NCBI RefSeq assembly: GCF_016658545.1
Contig: NZ_JACVZC010000003.1
Coordinates: forward strand, 62,001-126,000
DNA from: Pseudomonas sp. S37
Lineage (GTDB): Bacteria; Pseudomonadota; Gammaproteobacteria; Pseudomonadales; Pseudomonadaceae
Length of the DNA stretch: 64,000 nucleotides
Direction: 5' to 3'
Shown here: one piece after another, positions 51,058 through 59,024 of the stretch
Numbering within the stretch: the stretch's first letter is position 1
Layout: each line of letters starts with the position of its first letter
Made by a program: the position numbers and the translations under genes
The notes under the pieces: generated by a model
Databases searched by the model: none
The model's input: the letters and a program-made list of their open reading frames with translations, nothing else
What the model was told of the DNA's origin: nothing

Positions 51058-52155
51058 TCAGATGGATAGGTGTAACAGGCGATCGTCACGCTCACGCAAG
51101 GCCTGACGCTTGTTCACAGCCAGCTCGCCGATCTTGATCAGCCGCGTACGTGCGATGTTGCGGCTCAGGCCAAGCAGGCTGGCGGTATGCACCTGGTTGC
51201 AGTGGCAGAACCGGTATGCCGCACGCAGCAGTGCGTTCTCGACCTTTTCGTGCAGGTCGCCAGCCTGTTCGTCGAAGAGCTGCTGGAACGCGCGCTGCAG
51301 CAGGGCATCACCGCTGACATCGTGCTCAATCGTGCTGTCAGGTCGCTCGATGCGGATATTGGAGAGGCGCAGGTCATCCTGCTCTATCAGCCCATTACGG
51401 CAGATCAGCAGGGTGTGATGAATGACGTTTTCCAGTTCACGGATGTTGCCTGGCCAGCCATAGCCCGCCAGTTTTCGCTCGGCCTCGGCACTCAGTGCGA
51501 CATTGCCATAACCAAGACGTTGGCTATAGGTGGCAATGAAGTGCCGAGCCAGTGGCAGGATGTCTCCCGGACGCTCACGCAGCGGATACAACTGCAGGCT
51601 TACAACATTCAGACGGTAGTAAAGGTCTTCGCGGAAATGGCTCGAATTGATCGCGCGTTCCAGGTGGACGTTGGTAGCCGCCAGCACGCGTACGTTGATC
51701 GGAATACTCTTGCGCGAGCCCAGGCGCACCACCTCACGCTCCTGCAGGACACGCAGAAGCTTTACCTGAATGGCCATTGGCAGATCGCCGATCTCATCCA
51801 GAAACAGCGTGCCTCCGTTGGCCTCCTCGAACCAGCCGGCCTTGGCCGCCAAGGCCCCCGTGAAGGCACCTTTTTCATGGCCAAACAGCTCCGCTTCCAC
51901 CAGCGACTCGGAAAAAGCCCCGCAGTTGACGGCAACGAACGGACCATTGCAGCGCCCGCTGAGATTGTGGATATGGCGTGCAACCAGCTCTTTGCCTGTC
52001 CCCGTTTCGCCGATGATCAGGACGCTGGCCTCGCTGGGTGCGACCTGCTGGATATGGGCGAGCAGCGCCTGCGACCTTGGGTCTTCGAAGACCTGTGCAG
52101 TCGCCCGGATCGATGTAGCCAGCGCGGGGGATGGCGGAAGGGTGAGCAGTTGCAT
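51058..52155 (-). CDS. sfnR: Sigma-54-dependent activator SfnR
   Basis: A 365-residue enhancer-binding protein consisting of an AAA+ domain and a C-terminal helix-turn-helix, without the usual N-terminal sensory domain. Walker A is GETGTGKE (49-56), the sigma-54-contact loop GAFTGA is at 96-101, Walker B is [13 protein letters not shown] and the Arg-finger region reads [10 protein letters not shown]. The architecture and the gene order sfnE-sfnC-sfnR match the dimethyl sulfone regulator SfnR of P. putida. Lacking a sensor, it is probably controlled by its own level. It likely acts at the four -24/-12 promoters listed here. Confidence 0.92.
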   Translation of the reverse strand: MQLLTLPPSPALATSIRATAQVFEDPRSQALLAHIQQVAPSEASVLIIGETGTGKELVARHIHNLSGRCNGPFVAVNCGAFSESLVEAELFGHEKGAFTGALAAKAGWFEEANGGTLFLDEIGDLPMAIQVKLLRVLQEREVVRLGSRKSIPINVRVLAATNVHLERAINSSHFREDLYYRLNVVSLQLYPLRERPGDILPLARHFIATYSQRLGYGNVALSAEAERKLAGYGWPGNIRELENVIHHTLLICRNGLIEQDDLRLSNIRIERPDSTIEHDVSGDALLQRAFQQLFDEQAGDLHEKVENALLRAAYRFCHCNQVHTASLLGLSRNIARTRLIKIGELAVNKRQALRERDDRLLHLSI

Positions 52156-52165
52156 GGGAGCATCC

Positions 52166-53353
52166 CTATGAATAAAAAGAAGGTGTTGGCCGTGTCTGGT
52201 TCAGTGCCCACTCACCAAGCTCCTGGATTTTGTAGTCAACAGGATCGTGCAAGGTCTGAGTCCGCAGGTTGCGCCAGTGACGGTCGAGACGCAGGGCAGC
52301 ATGGGTGGCCCGTGCGCCGGTAACTTCGAAGAGACGGCTGCACAGGTCCAGCCCGACCTTACTGGCCGCGACCTTGGCAGTAGCAATGGCAATGGCCAGG
52401 CGGGCACGTTCTTCGCTGCTTAATCCATGTTCCTTGCGCCAGGCGTCGTCCAGCATGCCGGCGGCACGTTCAACCAGCACGCGTACACTCTCCAGGCCGA
52501 CCCAGAACTCTCCGTAATGACTGAGGATCAAAGGGTCCTCGGTTACAAAGCGGGCCTTGGACTTGAACCATGGGCGACCTTCCTTGAGGGTGTACTCACG
52601 GGCCTCTTCCAGGGCGCCTTCGGCTATTCCGAGAAACAGGTTGGCGAAATGCAGTTGCGCAATCAGCGGTCGCAAGCAGGAAAACGGCGTACTCAACGGG
52701 CCAGGATCAACCAGCAATTCGTTCTCTTCCACCCGTACACGCTCGAACGTCACGCTGCCGCTGTCGGTCTGTCGCTGGCCCATGTTGTCCCAGTCATCGT
52801 GCAGGGTGATGCCGGTGCGCGCGCTGGGAATGGCAGCAACGACCAAACGGCCATCATTGAGCTGGTCGTTGGCCGAAGCGATGAGCATTTGCGAGTCTGG
52901 AGCGCCCGAACAGAAGCCCTTCTTCCCGGAAAATTCTCGCCAGCCAGTAAAGGTCTGAATGTGAGTGCGGGTATCCAGTGGGTTCAAGGCATTGCCCCAG
53001 AACCAGTTTTTGCGGGCGGTCTGCTCGAACCAGGGCTGCCATTGGTCCGGCCTGGAAAACAGTCGTGCAGTGGCCAGCATCAGGTGGTGGAAACCGAAGA
53101 CATGCGCAATCGAACTGTCGACCCTGGCAAACTCACGGACAATTTCGAAGGTTTCTTGCCAGGTGGCATCAAGACCGCCGTACTGCCCAGGAATACTCAG
53201 GGCAAGCAGGCCGCTCGCACGCAGTGCATCACGCTCGGTCTTTGGTGTCCCGCCCCGGCCATCACGTTCCGCGGCGCTCAATGCGAACTCCGCAGCCAGC
53301 GTGCGGGCGGTGTGCAAGGGATCTGGCAAATGGGTCAAAGCCTCGACACTCAT
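52166..53353 (-). CDS. sfnC: Acyl-CoA-dehydrogenase-fold FMNH2-dependent monooxygenase, SfnC/MsuC type
   Basis: A 395-residue acyl-CoA-dehydrogenase-fold protein of the SfnB/DszC group. Landmarks are [81 protein letters not shown] and [14 protein letters not shown]. Relatives oxygenate methanesulfinate, dimethyl sulfide or dibenzothiophene with reduced FMN rather than dehydrogenate acyl-CoA. The start at 53353 has a GGGGGG site upstream. It lies 10 bases before sfnR and 10 bases after sfnE. SfnC in dimethyl sulfone degraders has the same position. Confidence 0.88.
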   Translation of the reverse strand: MSVEALTHLPDPLHTARTLAAEFALSAAERDGRGGTPKTERDALRASGLLALSIPGQYGGLDATWQETFEIVREFARVDSSIAHVFGFHHLMLATARLFSRPDQWQPWFEQTARKNWFWGNALNPLDTRTHIQTFTGWREFSGKKGFCSGAPDSQMLIASANDQLNDGRLVVAAIPSARTGITLHDDWDNMGQRQTDSGSVTFERVRVEENELLVDPGPLSTPFSCLRPLIAQLHFANLFLGIAEGALEEAREYTLKEGRPWFKSKARFVTEDPLILSHYGEFWVGLESVRVLVERAAGMLDDAWRKEHGLSSEERARLAIAIATAKVAASKVGLDLCSRLFEVTGARATHAALRLDRHWRNLRTQTLHDPVDYKIQELGEWALNQTRPTPSFYS

Positions 53354-53363
53354 ACGCCCCCCT

Positions 53364-53921
53364 TTATGCTGACTTGCGCAAACGTTGATGAGCGAACAGC
53401 GGCGCTGCACGCTCGGCGGCCAGCCGGATACGCTGCTGCAATGCCCCGCAGGTCACTGCATAGTCGGTAAAGTCTGACTGGCTGGCGTATACGCCAATCG
53501 GCAAGGTCAGCGCCTGCATGAAGGCGAACAATGGCCGCAGCTGGTGATCGAGCACGAGTGCATGGCGCTCGCTGCCGCCGGTGGCAGCCAACAGCACTGG
53601 CGTATCTATCAGGGCGTCGATATGGAGCAGATCGATCAGATGCTTGAGGTGACCTGGATAAGAGCCGCGGTAAACCGGCGAAGCCACCAGTAGCAGATCA
53701 GCATCCTCGATAAGACGAAGCTGCTGTTCCACTTCGGCTGGCAGCTCCTGACGCGACAACGCAGCGCCAAGCGGCCGAGCGATCTCGCCCAGTTCGACAA
53801 TGTGGCTGTCCAGCTCAAGGAGGCTGCCCAGTTCGGCGATGATAGCCTCGACCAAGGTCAGGGTGCGTGAGGGGCGATAGGCACCACCAGAAATGCAAAC
53901 AAGTTTGATAGGGGTAGACAT
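53364..53921 (-). CDS. sfnE: NAD(P)H-dependent FMN reductase SfnE/MsuE
   Basis: A 185-residue flavodoxin-fold FMN reductase. KLVCISGGAYRPSRTLTLVEAII is the phosphate-binding start; LLLVASPVYRGSYPGHLKHLIDLL and [30 protein letters not shown] follow, as in SsuE/MsuE/SfnE. It supplies reduced FMN to the monooxygenases. The start at 53921 is 41 bases downstream of the predicted sigma-54 GC element. It is the first gene of the minus-strand unit and is clearly paralogous to the protein at 56757. Confidence 0.9.
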   Translation of the reverse strand: MSTPIKLVCISGGAYRPSRTLTLVEAIIAELGSLLELDSHIVELGEIARPLGAALSRQELPAEVEQQLRLIEDADLLLVASPVYRGSYPGHLKHLIDLLHIDALIDTPVLLAATGGSERHALVLDHQLRPLFAFMQALTLPIGVYASQSDFTDYAVTCGALQQRIRLAAERAAPLFAHQRLRKSA

Positions 53922-53961
53922 GGTGAAGTCCTGTTGCCGATAAGAGGGGTACACGCTGCAA

Positions 53962-53979
53962 AGCAAAGCCTGTACCAGG
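53962..53979 (-). promoter_or_regulatory. Sigma-54 promoter of sfnE-sfnC-sfnR
   Basis: On the minus strand the sequence is CCTGGTACAGGCTTTGCT. The -24 GG and -12 GC are separated by exactly 10 bases, and TTGCT matches the -12 consensus. The start would lie about 30 bases before the ATG at 53921. Confidence 0.65.
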
Positions 53980-54047
53980 CCGCAAACGCGGTTTTACGGG
54001 CCTTTCGCAGGGTAGATCTGCCCGCGCCTGAACAGCCTGCTGATCAA

Positions 54048-54065
54048 CTGTTGCCACACCAACAG
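54048..54065. promoter_or_regulatory. Candidate SfnR upstream activating site 1
   Basis: A perfect inverted repeat CTGTTG-CCACAC-CAACAG, about 70 bases upstream of the sfnE -24 element. Confidence 0.55.
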
Positions 54066-54208
54066 CTGTATCAGCAACACCAGGAAATACTAAATCGAAT
54101 ATCTATCCGAAAAATAATAACTTTAAGGAATATGCATATGTATCGCCCATCAACCATGGGGTAGAACACTGCCCTCCCAGTCATGAAACCCCACAAGCTG
54201 TTGAACAA

Positions 54209-54226
54209 CTGTTGCCTCATCAACAC
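54209..54226. promoter_or_regulatory. Candidate SfnR upstream activating site 2
   Basis: CTGTTG-CCTCAT-CAACAC, one mismatch from the perfect repeat at 54048 with the same 6-base spacer, about 100 bases upstream of the sfnB -24 element. Confidence 0.5.
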
Positions 54227-54321
54227 CTGCGGCCCGCCTGGCGCCTTTGCCGGCCAGTCGCACACAGGCGAACAACGCGTGCCAGACGCAGGCACAGCGC
54301 CCAAGGAAGCAATGCCGGCGG

Positions 54322-54338
54322 CTGGTACAACTCTTGCG
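54322..54338 (+). promoter_or_regulatory. Sigma-54 promoter of sfnB
   Basis: CTGGTACAACTCTTGCG: -24 GG (54324-54325) and -12 GC (54336-54337) are separated by 10 bases. The start would be near 54349, 60 bases before the GTG at 54409. It shares the TGGTAC variant with the sfnE promoter. Confidence 0.62.
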
Positions 54339-54408
54339 TTGGTCTGGCAGACCTAGGGTGCCTGACTACCGAAAGCAGGCGCCTACTCTCCCGTTCGAGG
54401 ACCATTCA

Positions 54409-55587
54409 GTGAGTCAACCATCCACATCTGTAAACCGGGAAGTGCTGCAGATCGCCCGCGATCTCGCCAGGCAGTTCTCGTTGACTGCCGCCGAGCGTGA
54501 CGAACGCGGCGGCACCCCTCAGGCCGAACGTGATGCCTTGCGGGCAAGTGGCTTGTTGCGTCTGTCCATTCCGAGCGAACTCGGCGGCCTGGGCGCAAGC
54601 TGGGTGGATACGTTGGCCACAGTCAGGGAACTTGCCACTGCGGACAGCTCTATCGCCCACGTGTACGGGTTCCATCATCTGTTGCTGGCAACGACGCGCC
54701 TCTTTGCAAAAGCCGAACAATGGCAACCCTGGTTCGAGCAGACCGCCAGGAACAATGCGTTCTGGGGTAACACCCTCAACCCGCTGGACAAGCGCACCGT
54801 CGCCACGCCTACAGCTAGCGGCTACCTGTTCAGCGGCCAGAAGAGTTTCTGCTCGGGCGCCATCGATTCGGATAGGCTGATCGCCTCGGCGCTGGATGGC
54901 GAGCGCCTGCTGATCGCCGCCATTCCAACCCAACGCGCCGGTATCACACTGCACCACGATTGGGACAACATGGGCCAGCGGCAAACCGACAGCGGCAGCG
55001 CGACCTTCGACAATGTCGAAGTAGCCACCGACGAGCTACTGCTCGACCCCGGCCCGCTGAGTACCCCGTTCTCCAGCCTGCGCCCGCTGCTCGCTCAACT
55101 GACCTTCGTCAACCTGTTCCTCGGCATCAGCGAAGGCGCGGTGACACAGGCACGCGAGTACACACGCCAAGAGGCACGACCATGGTTCAAGGCCGATGTC
55201 CAGAAGGCCACCGATGACCCGTACGTGCTCGCTCGCTACGGCGAGTTCTACGCTGGCCTGGAAGCGGTTCGCGTGCTGACCGAGCGCGCCAACGGTTTGT
55301 TCGACAAGGCGTGGAACAAGGGCGTTGAACTGACCGCAGAAGAACGTGCCCAGGTGGCTTTGGCAGTCGGCAGTGCCAAGGTAAACGCCACCCGTATTGG
55401 CCTGGATGTCACCAGCCGGTTATTCGAAGTGACAGGCGCGCGGGCCACCAGCGCTCAACGACGCTTCGACCGTTATTGGCGCAACCTGCGTACCCAGACC
55501 CTGCACGACCCGGTGGATTATCGCATTCGTGAGCTGGGCGAATGGCTGCTCAACGACAAACCACCAACGCCCAGCTTCTACTCCTGA
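54409..55587 (+). CDS. sfnB: SfnB-family acyl-CoA-dehydrogenase-fold sulfur-acquisition oxidoreductase
   Basis: A 392-residue paralogue of SfnC with the same landmarks in order: [85 protein letters not shown]-type region and a nearly identical C-terminus (HDPVDYRIRELGEWLLND). The GTG at 54409 is chosen because GAGGA lies 7 bases upstream and the protein aligns with SfnC from there; the frame upstream passes through the sigma-54 promoter. It forms a single-gene unit ending at a terminator. Confidence 0.9.
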   Translation: MSQPSTSVNREVLQIARDLARQFSLTAAERDERGGTPQAERDALRASGLLRLSIPSELGGLGASWVDTLATVRELATADSSIAHVYGFHHLLLATTRLFAKAEQWQPWFEQTARNNAFWGNTLNPLDKRTVATPTASGYLFSGQKSFCSGAIDSDRLIASALDGERLLIAAIPTQRAGITLHHDWDNMGQRQTDSGSATFDNVEVATDELLLDPGPLSTPFSSLRPLLAQLTFVNLFLGISEGAVTQAREYTRQEARPWFKADVQKATDDPYVLARYGEFYAGLEAVRVLTERANGLFDKAWNKGVELTAEERAQVALAVGSAKVNATRIGLDVTSRLFEVTGARATSAQRRFDRYWRNLRTQTLHDPVDYRIRELGEWLLNDKPPTPSFYS

Positions 55588-55595
55588 AACCAGAG

Positions 55596-55625
55596 AGGCC
55601 CGTAGGCATAACGGGCCTTTCCTTT
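55596..55625. terminator. Terminator between sfnB and sfnG
   Basis: AGGCCCGT-N7-ACGGGCCT is a perfect 8-bp stem followed by TTCCTTT on the plus strand. It lies in the 56-base convergent gap and probably serves sfnB, possibly sfnG as well. Confidence 0.8.
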
Positions 55626-55643
55626 ACTTGCGCCCCAGTCCCC

Positions 55644-56738
55644 TCAGGCCAGTTGGGCCTTTTCGGGCTGCAATTGCGCTTCCAGCTCGCGCACCAACGG
55701 CAGTACATGCTTGCCGAAATACTCCACCTCTTCCTGGAAGTGCAGGAATCCGGAGAGGATCAGATCGACACCCACCGCCTTGAGGGCGACGATGCGCTCA
55801 GCGATCTGCGTGGGCGTGCCGATCAGGTTGGTCTTGAAGCCATCGTTGTATTGCACCAGGTCTTCGAATGTCGACCTGGCCCAGTTACCCTCACCTTCCG
55901 GGCTGGCCTTGCCGGCGTTCTTCACCTCGCTGGCGAAGCCATTCACTGCATCGGGGTTGGCTTGGTCGATGATGTCCTGCAACACCGCGCGTGCCTCTTC
56001 TTCAGTTTCACGGGCGATGATGAAGGCGTTGACGCCGATCTTTACCGAATGGCCATTGGCGGCCGCCTTGGCACGGATGTCGTCGACCTGGGCCTTGATT
56101 CCGTCGACCGTATTGCCATTGGTGAAGTACCAGTCGGAAACGCGCGCCGCCATGTCCCTTGCCGCCCGCGAGCTGCCGCCCTGGAAGATTTCCGGGTGAG
56201 GTTGCTGCAGCGGTTTCGGCTTCAGGCTGTAGTCGCGAAAGCGATAGAAGTCACCGTTGAAGGTGAAGCTCTCCTCCGTCCAGATGCCCTTCAGCGCGCG
56301 AATGAACTCCTCGGAGCGGCGATAACGCTCGTCGTGCTCCAGCCAAGGTTCGCCAATGGCATGGAACTCGCCCTTGAACCAGCCAGAGACAACGTTGATG
56401 GCGATTCGGCCATTGGTCAACTGATCGATGGTTGCCAACTGCTTGGCAGCCAGCACGGGATTCCACGGGCCGGGCAGAATCGCGGCGATGACCTTGAGCT
56501 TCTCCGTGGCAGCGAGCAGCGCGTGACTGATGGTCACCGACTCATGCTGGAACTCGGCCCCGTAGCCTGCAGTGAAGCGGATCTGCGACAGCGCGTATTC
56601 GAACCCCGAGCGCTCGGCGATCTGCGCCAGCTTGCGGTTGTAGTCGATGTCCCAGCTGGTGCGTTGTTCGATGTTGCTGACCACCAGGCCACCGCTGACA
56701 TTGGGCACCCAGTAGGCGAATTTGATTGCTTGGCTCAT
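55644..56738 (-). CDS. sfnG: FMNH2-dependent dimethyl sulfone monooxygenase SfnG
   Basis: A 364-residue luciferase-like monooxygenase. The start (KFAYWVPNVSGGLVVSNIEQR) and the runs RFTAGYGAEFQHESV, AAILPGPWNPVLAAKQLATIDQLTNGRIA and LEHDERYRRSEEFIRALKGIW match what I know of Pseudomonas SfnG, which converts dimethyl sulfone to methanesulfinate with reduced FMN and oxygen. It contains only two Met and no Cys. sfnF lies 18 bases upstream and supplies reduced flavin. The methanesulfinate could then be handled by SfnC-type and SsuD-type enzymes encoded nearby. Confidence 0.94.
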   Translation of the reverse strand: MSQAIKFAYWVPNVSGGLVVSNIEQRTSWDIDYNRKLAQIAERSGFEYALSQIRFTAGYGAEFQHESVTISHALLAATEKLKVIAAILPGPWNPVLAAKQLATIDQLTNGRIAINVVSGWFKGEFHAIGEPWLEHDERYRRSEEFIRALKGIWTEESFTFNGDFYRFRDYSLKPKPLQQPHPEIFQGGSSRAARDMAARVSDWYFTNGNTVDGIKAQVDDIRAKAAANGHSVKIGVNAFIIARETEEEARAVLQDIIDQANPDAVNGFASEVKNAGKASPEGEGNWARSTFEDLVQYNDGFKTNLIGTPTQIAERIVALKAVGVDLILSGFLHFQEEVEYFGKHVLPLVRELEAQLQPEKAQLA

Positions 56739-56756
56739 GCTCGTGACTCCAGGTGA

Positions 56757-57311
56757 TCAGGCCGCGCCTGCGGCGAAAGTGTGAAAGAACGCCAGCACCG
56801 GTTGCAAAGCCCGCTCGATGCGTTCGAGCTGCACCGGGTCGGTCAGGTGATGGTCGGTGAAGGCTTCCACCGTGGCGTACAGGCCGTACGGCAGGGTGTG
56901 GGCCTGGAAGAAGGCAAACAGTGGGCGAAGCTGATGATCGATGACCAGCGCATGGCGTTCGCCACCACCGGTGGCGGCCAGCAACACCGGCACGCCCTTG
57001 AGCGACTGGTAGTCAACCAGGTCAAAGAAGTGTTTGAACAAACCGGTGTAGGACGCACGGTAGACCGGGCTGCCGGCGATGATCAGGTCGGCGTTTTCGA
57101 TGGCCGTCAGGTGCGGCAACAGCTCGGGAGAGACGCTGTCGCGCTCCAGGGAGCCTGCCAGGGAAGATGCCAGGTCGGCGATACGCACCCAATGAATATC
57201 CAGCGCCAGGCGCTGCTGCAAACGCTCGACCACTGCTCCCAGCAAAACATGGGTACGTGACGGGTTGCGCAAACTGCCCGATACCACTACCAGCTTGATT
57301 CTGTTGCTCAT
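56757..57311 (-). CDS. sfnF: NAD(P)H-dependent FMN reductase SfnF
   Basis: A 184-residue flavodoxin-fold reductase: [52 protein letters not shown] and [34 protein letters not shown]. It is paralogous to SfnE. The initiator is its only Met and there is no Cys. ATG 57311 is chosen over the in-frame start at 57356 because the latter lies too close to the predicted sigma-54 promoter. It is the first gene of sfnF-sfnG. Confidence 0.9.
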   Translation of the reverse strand: MSNRIKLVVVSGSLRNPSRTHVLLGAVVERLQQRLALDIHWVRIADLASSLAGSLERDSVSPELLPHLTAIENADLIIAGSPVYRASYTGLFKHFFDLVDYQSLKGVPVLLAATGGGERHALVIDHQLRPLFAFFQAHTLPYGLYATVEAFTDHHLTDPVQLERIERALQPVLAFFHTFAAGAA

Positions 57312-57358
57312 TACCCACCCTGCTGTCAGTCCATACCGATATCGCTTGATATCCACTT

Positions 57359-57377
57359 GAGCAGCAACCGTGCCAAA
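57359..57377 (-). promoter_or_regulatory. Sigma-54 promoter of sfnF-sfnG
   Basis: On the minus strand TTTGGCACGGTTGCTGCT: -24 TGGCACG is a perfect consensus, and the -12 GC follows after 10 bases (CTGCT instead of TTGCT). The start would be about 40 bases before the sfnF ATG. Confidence 0.7.
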
Positions 57378-57459
57378 CTTAAAAATACTGATATTTCAAG
57401 CACTTGAAAAAATGCATCTTCTGCACTCGGTGCCAGCCCCACAACAGGCTGCAGGTTCA

Positions 57460-57477
57460 CTGTTCACCCAGCAACAT
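57460..57477. promoter_or_regulatory. Candidate SfnR upstream activating site 3
   Basis: CTGTTC-ACCCAG-CAACAT: the same 6-6-6 layout as the sites at 54048 and 54209 with one change in each arm. It lies about 85 bases from the sfnF -24 element and about 140 from the divergent one. Confidence 0.4.
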
Positions 57478-57616
57478 TGGCCTGACCTGGACCTTCCAGC
57501 GGTTCGCCGACGGGCAATGTTGGCAGGCCTGCAGTGGTTCAGCAGTCTGCTCGTACAGGCACAGCCTCACCGCCTTGGAAAACAGGCACACCATTGATTA
57601 ACAAGCTGTTTATTTA

Positions 57617-57633
57617 AAGGCATGAAGTTTGCG
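57617..57633 (+). promoter_or_regulatory. Sigma-54 promoter of the 57669 gene
   Basis: AAGGCATGAAGTTTGCG: GG (57619-57620) and GC (57631-57632) are separated by 10 bases, with TTGC matching the -12 consensus. The start would be near 57643, 26 bases before the ATG. Confidence 0.55.
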
Positions 57634-57668
57634 ACGGCTCTTCGGCATCAATCACAGAGGCCTGTATC

Positions 57669-58910
57669 ATGACCATCGAGCAACAGTTTCCACCACACGC
57701 CGAAACCGCTGATTACGCAACCCTCGCCGCCCGTTTCCGGCCCATCTTCACGCGTATTGCTGACACTGCCTTAGCGCGAGAGGCGTCCCGCAGCCTGCCG
57801 TACGAACCCATCCGCTGGCTCAAGGAGGCAGGCTTCGGCGCTGTGCGGGTACCTCGTGAACTGGGCGGTGGCGGTGCCTCATTGGTACAGCTGGTGCAGT
57901 TGCTGATTGAGCTGGCGACTGCCGACTCCAACATTCCACAGGCTCTGCGCGGCCACTTCGCCTTTGTAGAAGACCGCCTGAACGCCCATGCAAACAGCCC
58001 CCAGCAGCACTGGTTCGAACGTTTCGTTGCAGGGGAGCTGGTCGGCAACGCCTGGACAGAAGTCGGCAGCGTGAAACTCGGCGAAGTGATCACGCGCGTT
58101 TCGCGCCAGGGCGAGCGCTGGGTGGTCAATGGCACCAAGTACTACAGCACCGGGAGCATCTTCGCCGACTGGATAGACCTCTATGCCCAACGTGAAGACA
58201 CGGGCGAGGACGTCATCGCAGTGACGCGCGCCAGGCAGCCCGGGGTAACCCTCGAGGATGACTGGAACGGTTTCGGCCAACGCACCACAGGTAGCGGCAC
58301 CACCACCTTCGTAGACGCCGAGGTGTCCGAGCAGAATATCCTGCCCTTCTCGACTCGCTTCAAGTACCAGACCGCGTTCTACCAGCTTGTGCTGCTTGCC
58401 GTACTGGTCGGCACCGGGCAGGCCGCCCTTGCGGATGTCAGCGCCCAGGTGCGGCGCCGTAGTCGGGTATACAGCCATGGCAATGCGCCCATCGCCAGCG
58501 CGGATGCACAGGTACTGCAAGTGGTTGGCAAGGCATCTGCACAGCTGTACGCAGCACAGGCAACCGCCTTGCGCGCGGCCCTGCCCGCCCAGTCCGCCTA
58601 CGAGGCCCACTTGCAGGGCAATACCGAGCAAGAAAAAGCGGCCAACGTCGCTGCCGAACTGGAGTCGGCCCAAGGCCAGGTGGTCATCGCCCAACTGGTG
58701 CTAAGCGTCACCAGTGACTTGTTCAACGCGCTTGGCGCCTCGTCCACCAGCAACGCCCTGCAGCTTGACCGTCACTGGCGAAACGCACGCACTGCATCGC
58801 TGCACAACCCGCTGATCTACAAGGAGCGCATCATCGGCGACTGGGAAGTCAACGGTACCGAGCCACCCTATGTCTGGCAGATTGGCAAAGGGACACACGC
58901 TACAAACTAG
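57669..58910 (+). CDS. Acyl-CoA-dehydrogenase-fold flavin monooxygenase-like protein (DszC type)
   Basis: A 413-residue acyl-CoA-dehydrogenase-fold protein. Landmarks are LKEAGFGAVRVPRELGGGGASLVQ, ADSNIPQALRGHFAFVED, GNAWTEVGS, GTKYYSTGSIFADWIDLYA, DDWNGFGQRTTGSGTTTF and SLHNPLIYKERIIGDWEVNG. The GTKYYSTGS and GFGQRTTGSGT segments are characteristic of the dibenzothiophene-monooxygenase (DszC) and SfnB branch. The initiator appears to be the only Met and there is no Cys. It forms a separate unit divergent from sfnF with its own sigma-54 promoter candidate. The substrate is unknown. Confidence 0.88.
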   Translation: MTIEQQFPPHAETADYATLAARFRPIFTRIADTALAREASRSLPYEPIRWLKEAGFGAVRVPRELGGGGASLVQLVQLLIELATADSNIPQALRGHFAFVEDRLNAHANSPQQHWFERFVAGELVGNAWTEVGSVKLGEVITRVSRQGERWVVNGTKYYSTGSIFADWIDLYAQREDTGEDVIAVTRARQPGVTLEDDWNGFGQRTTGSGTTTFVDAEVSEQNILPFSTRFKYQTAFYQLVLLAVLVGTGQAALADVSAQVRRRSRVYSHGNAPIASADAQVLQVVGKASAQLYAAQATALRAALPAQSAYEAHLQGNTEQEKAANVAAELESAQGQVVIAQLVLSVTSDLFNALGASSTSNALQLDRHWRNARTASLHNPLIYKERIIGDWEVNGTEPPYVWQIGKGTHATN

Positions 58911-58927
58911 AATATTTCCTGCCGTGG

Positions 58928-58958
58928 TCAGGCCTCAGGCTTTGCGCCCGAGGCCTGA
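58928..58958. terminator. Hairpin between the 57669 gene and livF
   Basis: TCAGGCCTC (58928-58936) pairs with GAGGCCTGA (58950-58958), a 9-bp stem with a 13-base loop. No good T-run follows on either strand, so it may be a weak bidirectional terminator. Confidence 0.45.
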
Positions 58959-59024
58959 GCCCGAAACGTGCAACAGACACAGACCGAGGGAAGATTCGAC
59001 CGCCAGGCGGATCGCACCTTTCCT

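Larger units (their letters stand above)
53922..54408. other. Divergent regulatory region between sfnE and sfnB
   Basis: This 487-base gap contains two outward-facing sigma-54 promoter candidates (53962-53979 minus, 54322-54338 plus) and two inverted repeats of the CTGTTG-N6-CAACAG type. A central AT-rich stretch (54085-54145) could be a bend or IHF-like site. No coding sequence is apparent. Confidence 0.7.
57312..57668. other. Divergent regulatory region between sfnF and an acyl-CoA-dehydrogenase-like gene
   Basis: This 357-base gap holds two outward-facing sigma-54 promoter candidates (57359-57377 minus, 57617-57633 plus) and an inverted repeat at 57460. No coding sequence stands out; the short frames in it lack family resemblance. 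Confidence 0.7.

Noticed and set aside
57370-57601. Short plus-strand frames between sfnF and the 57669 gene
   Set aside because: They pass through the promoter and activator-site region and show no family resemblance.
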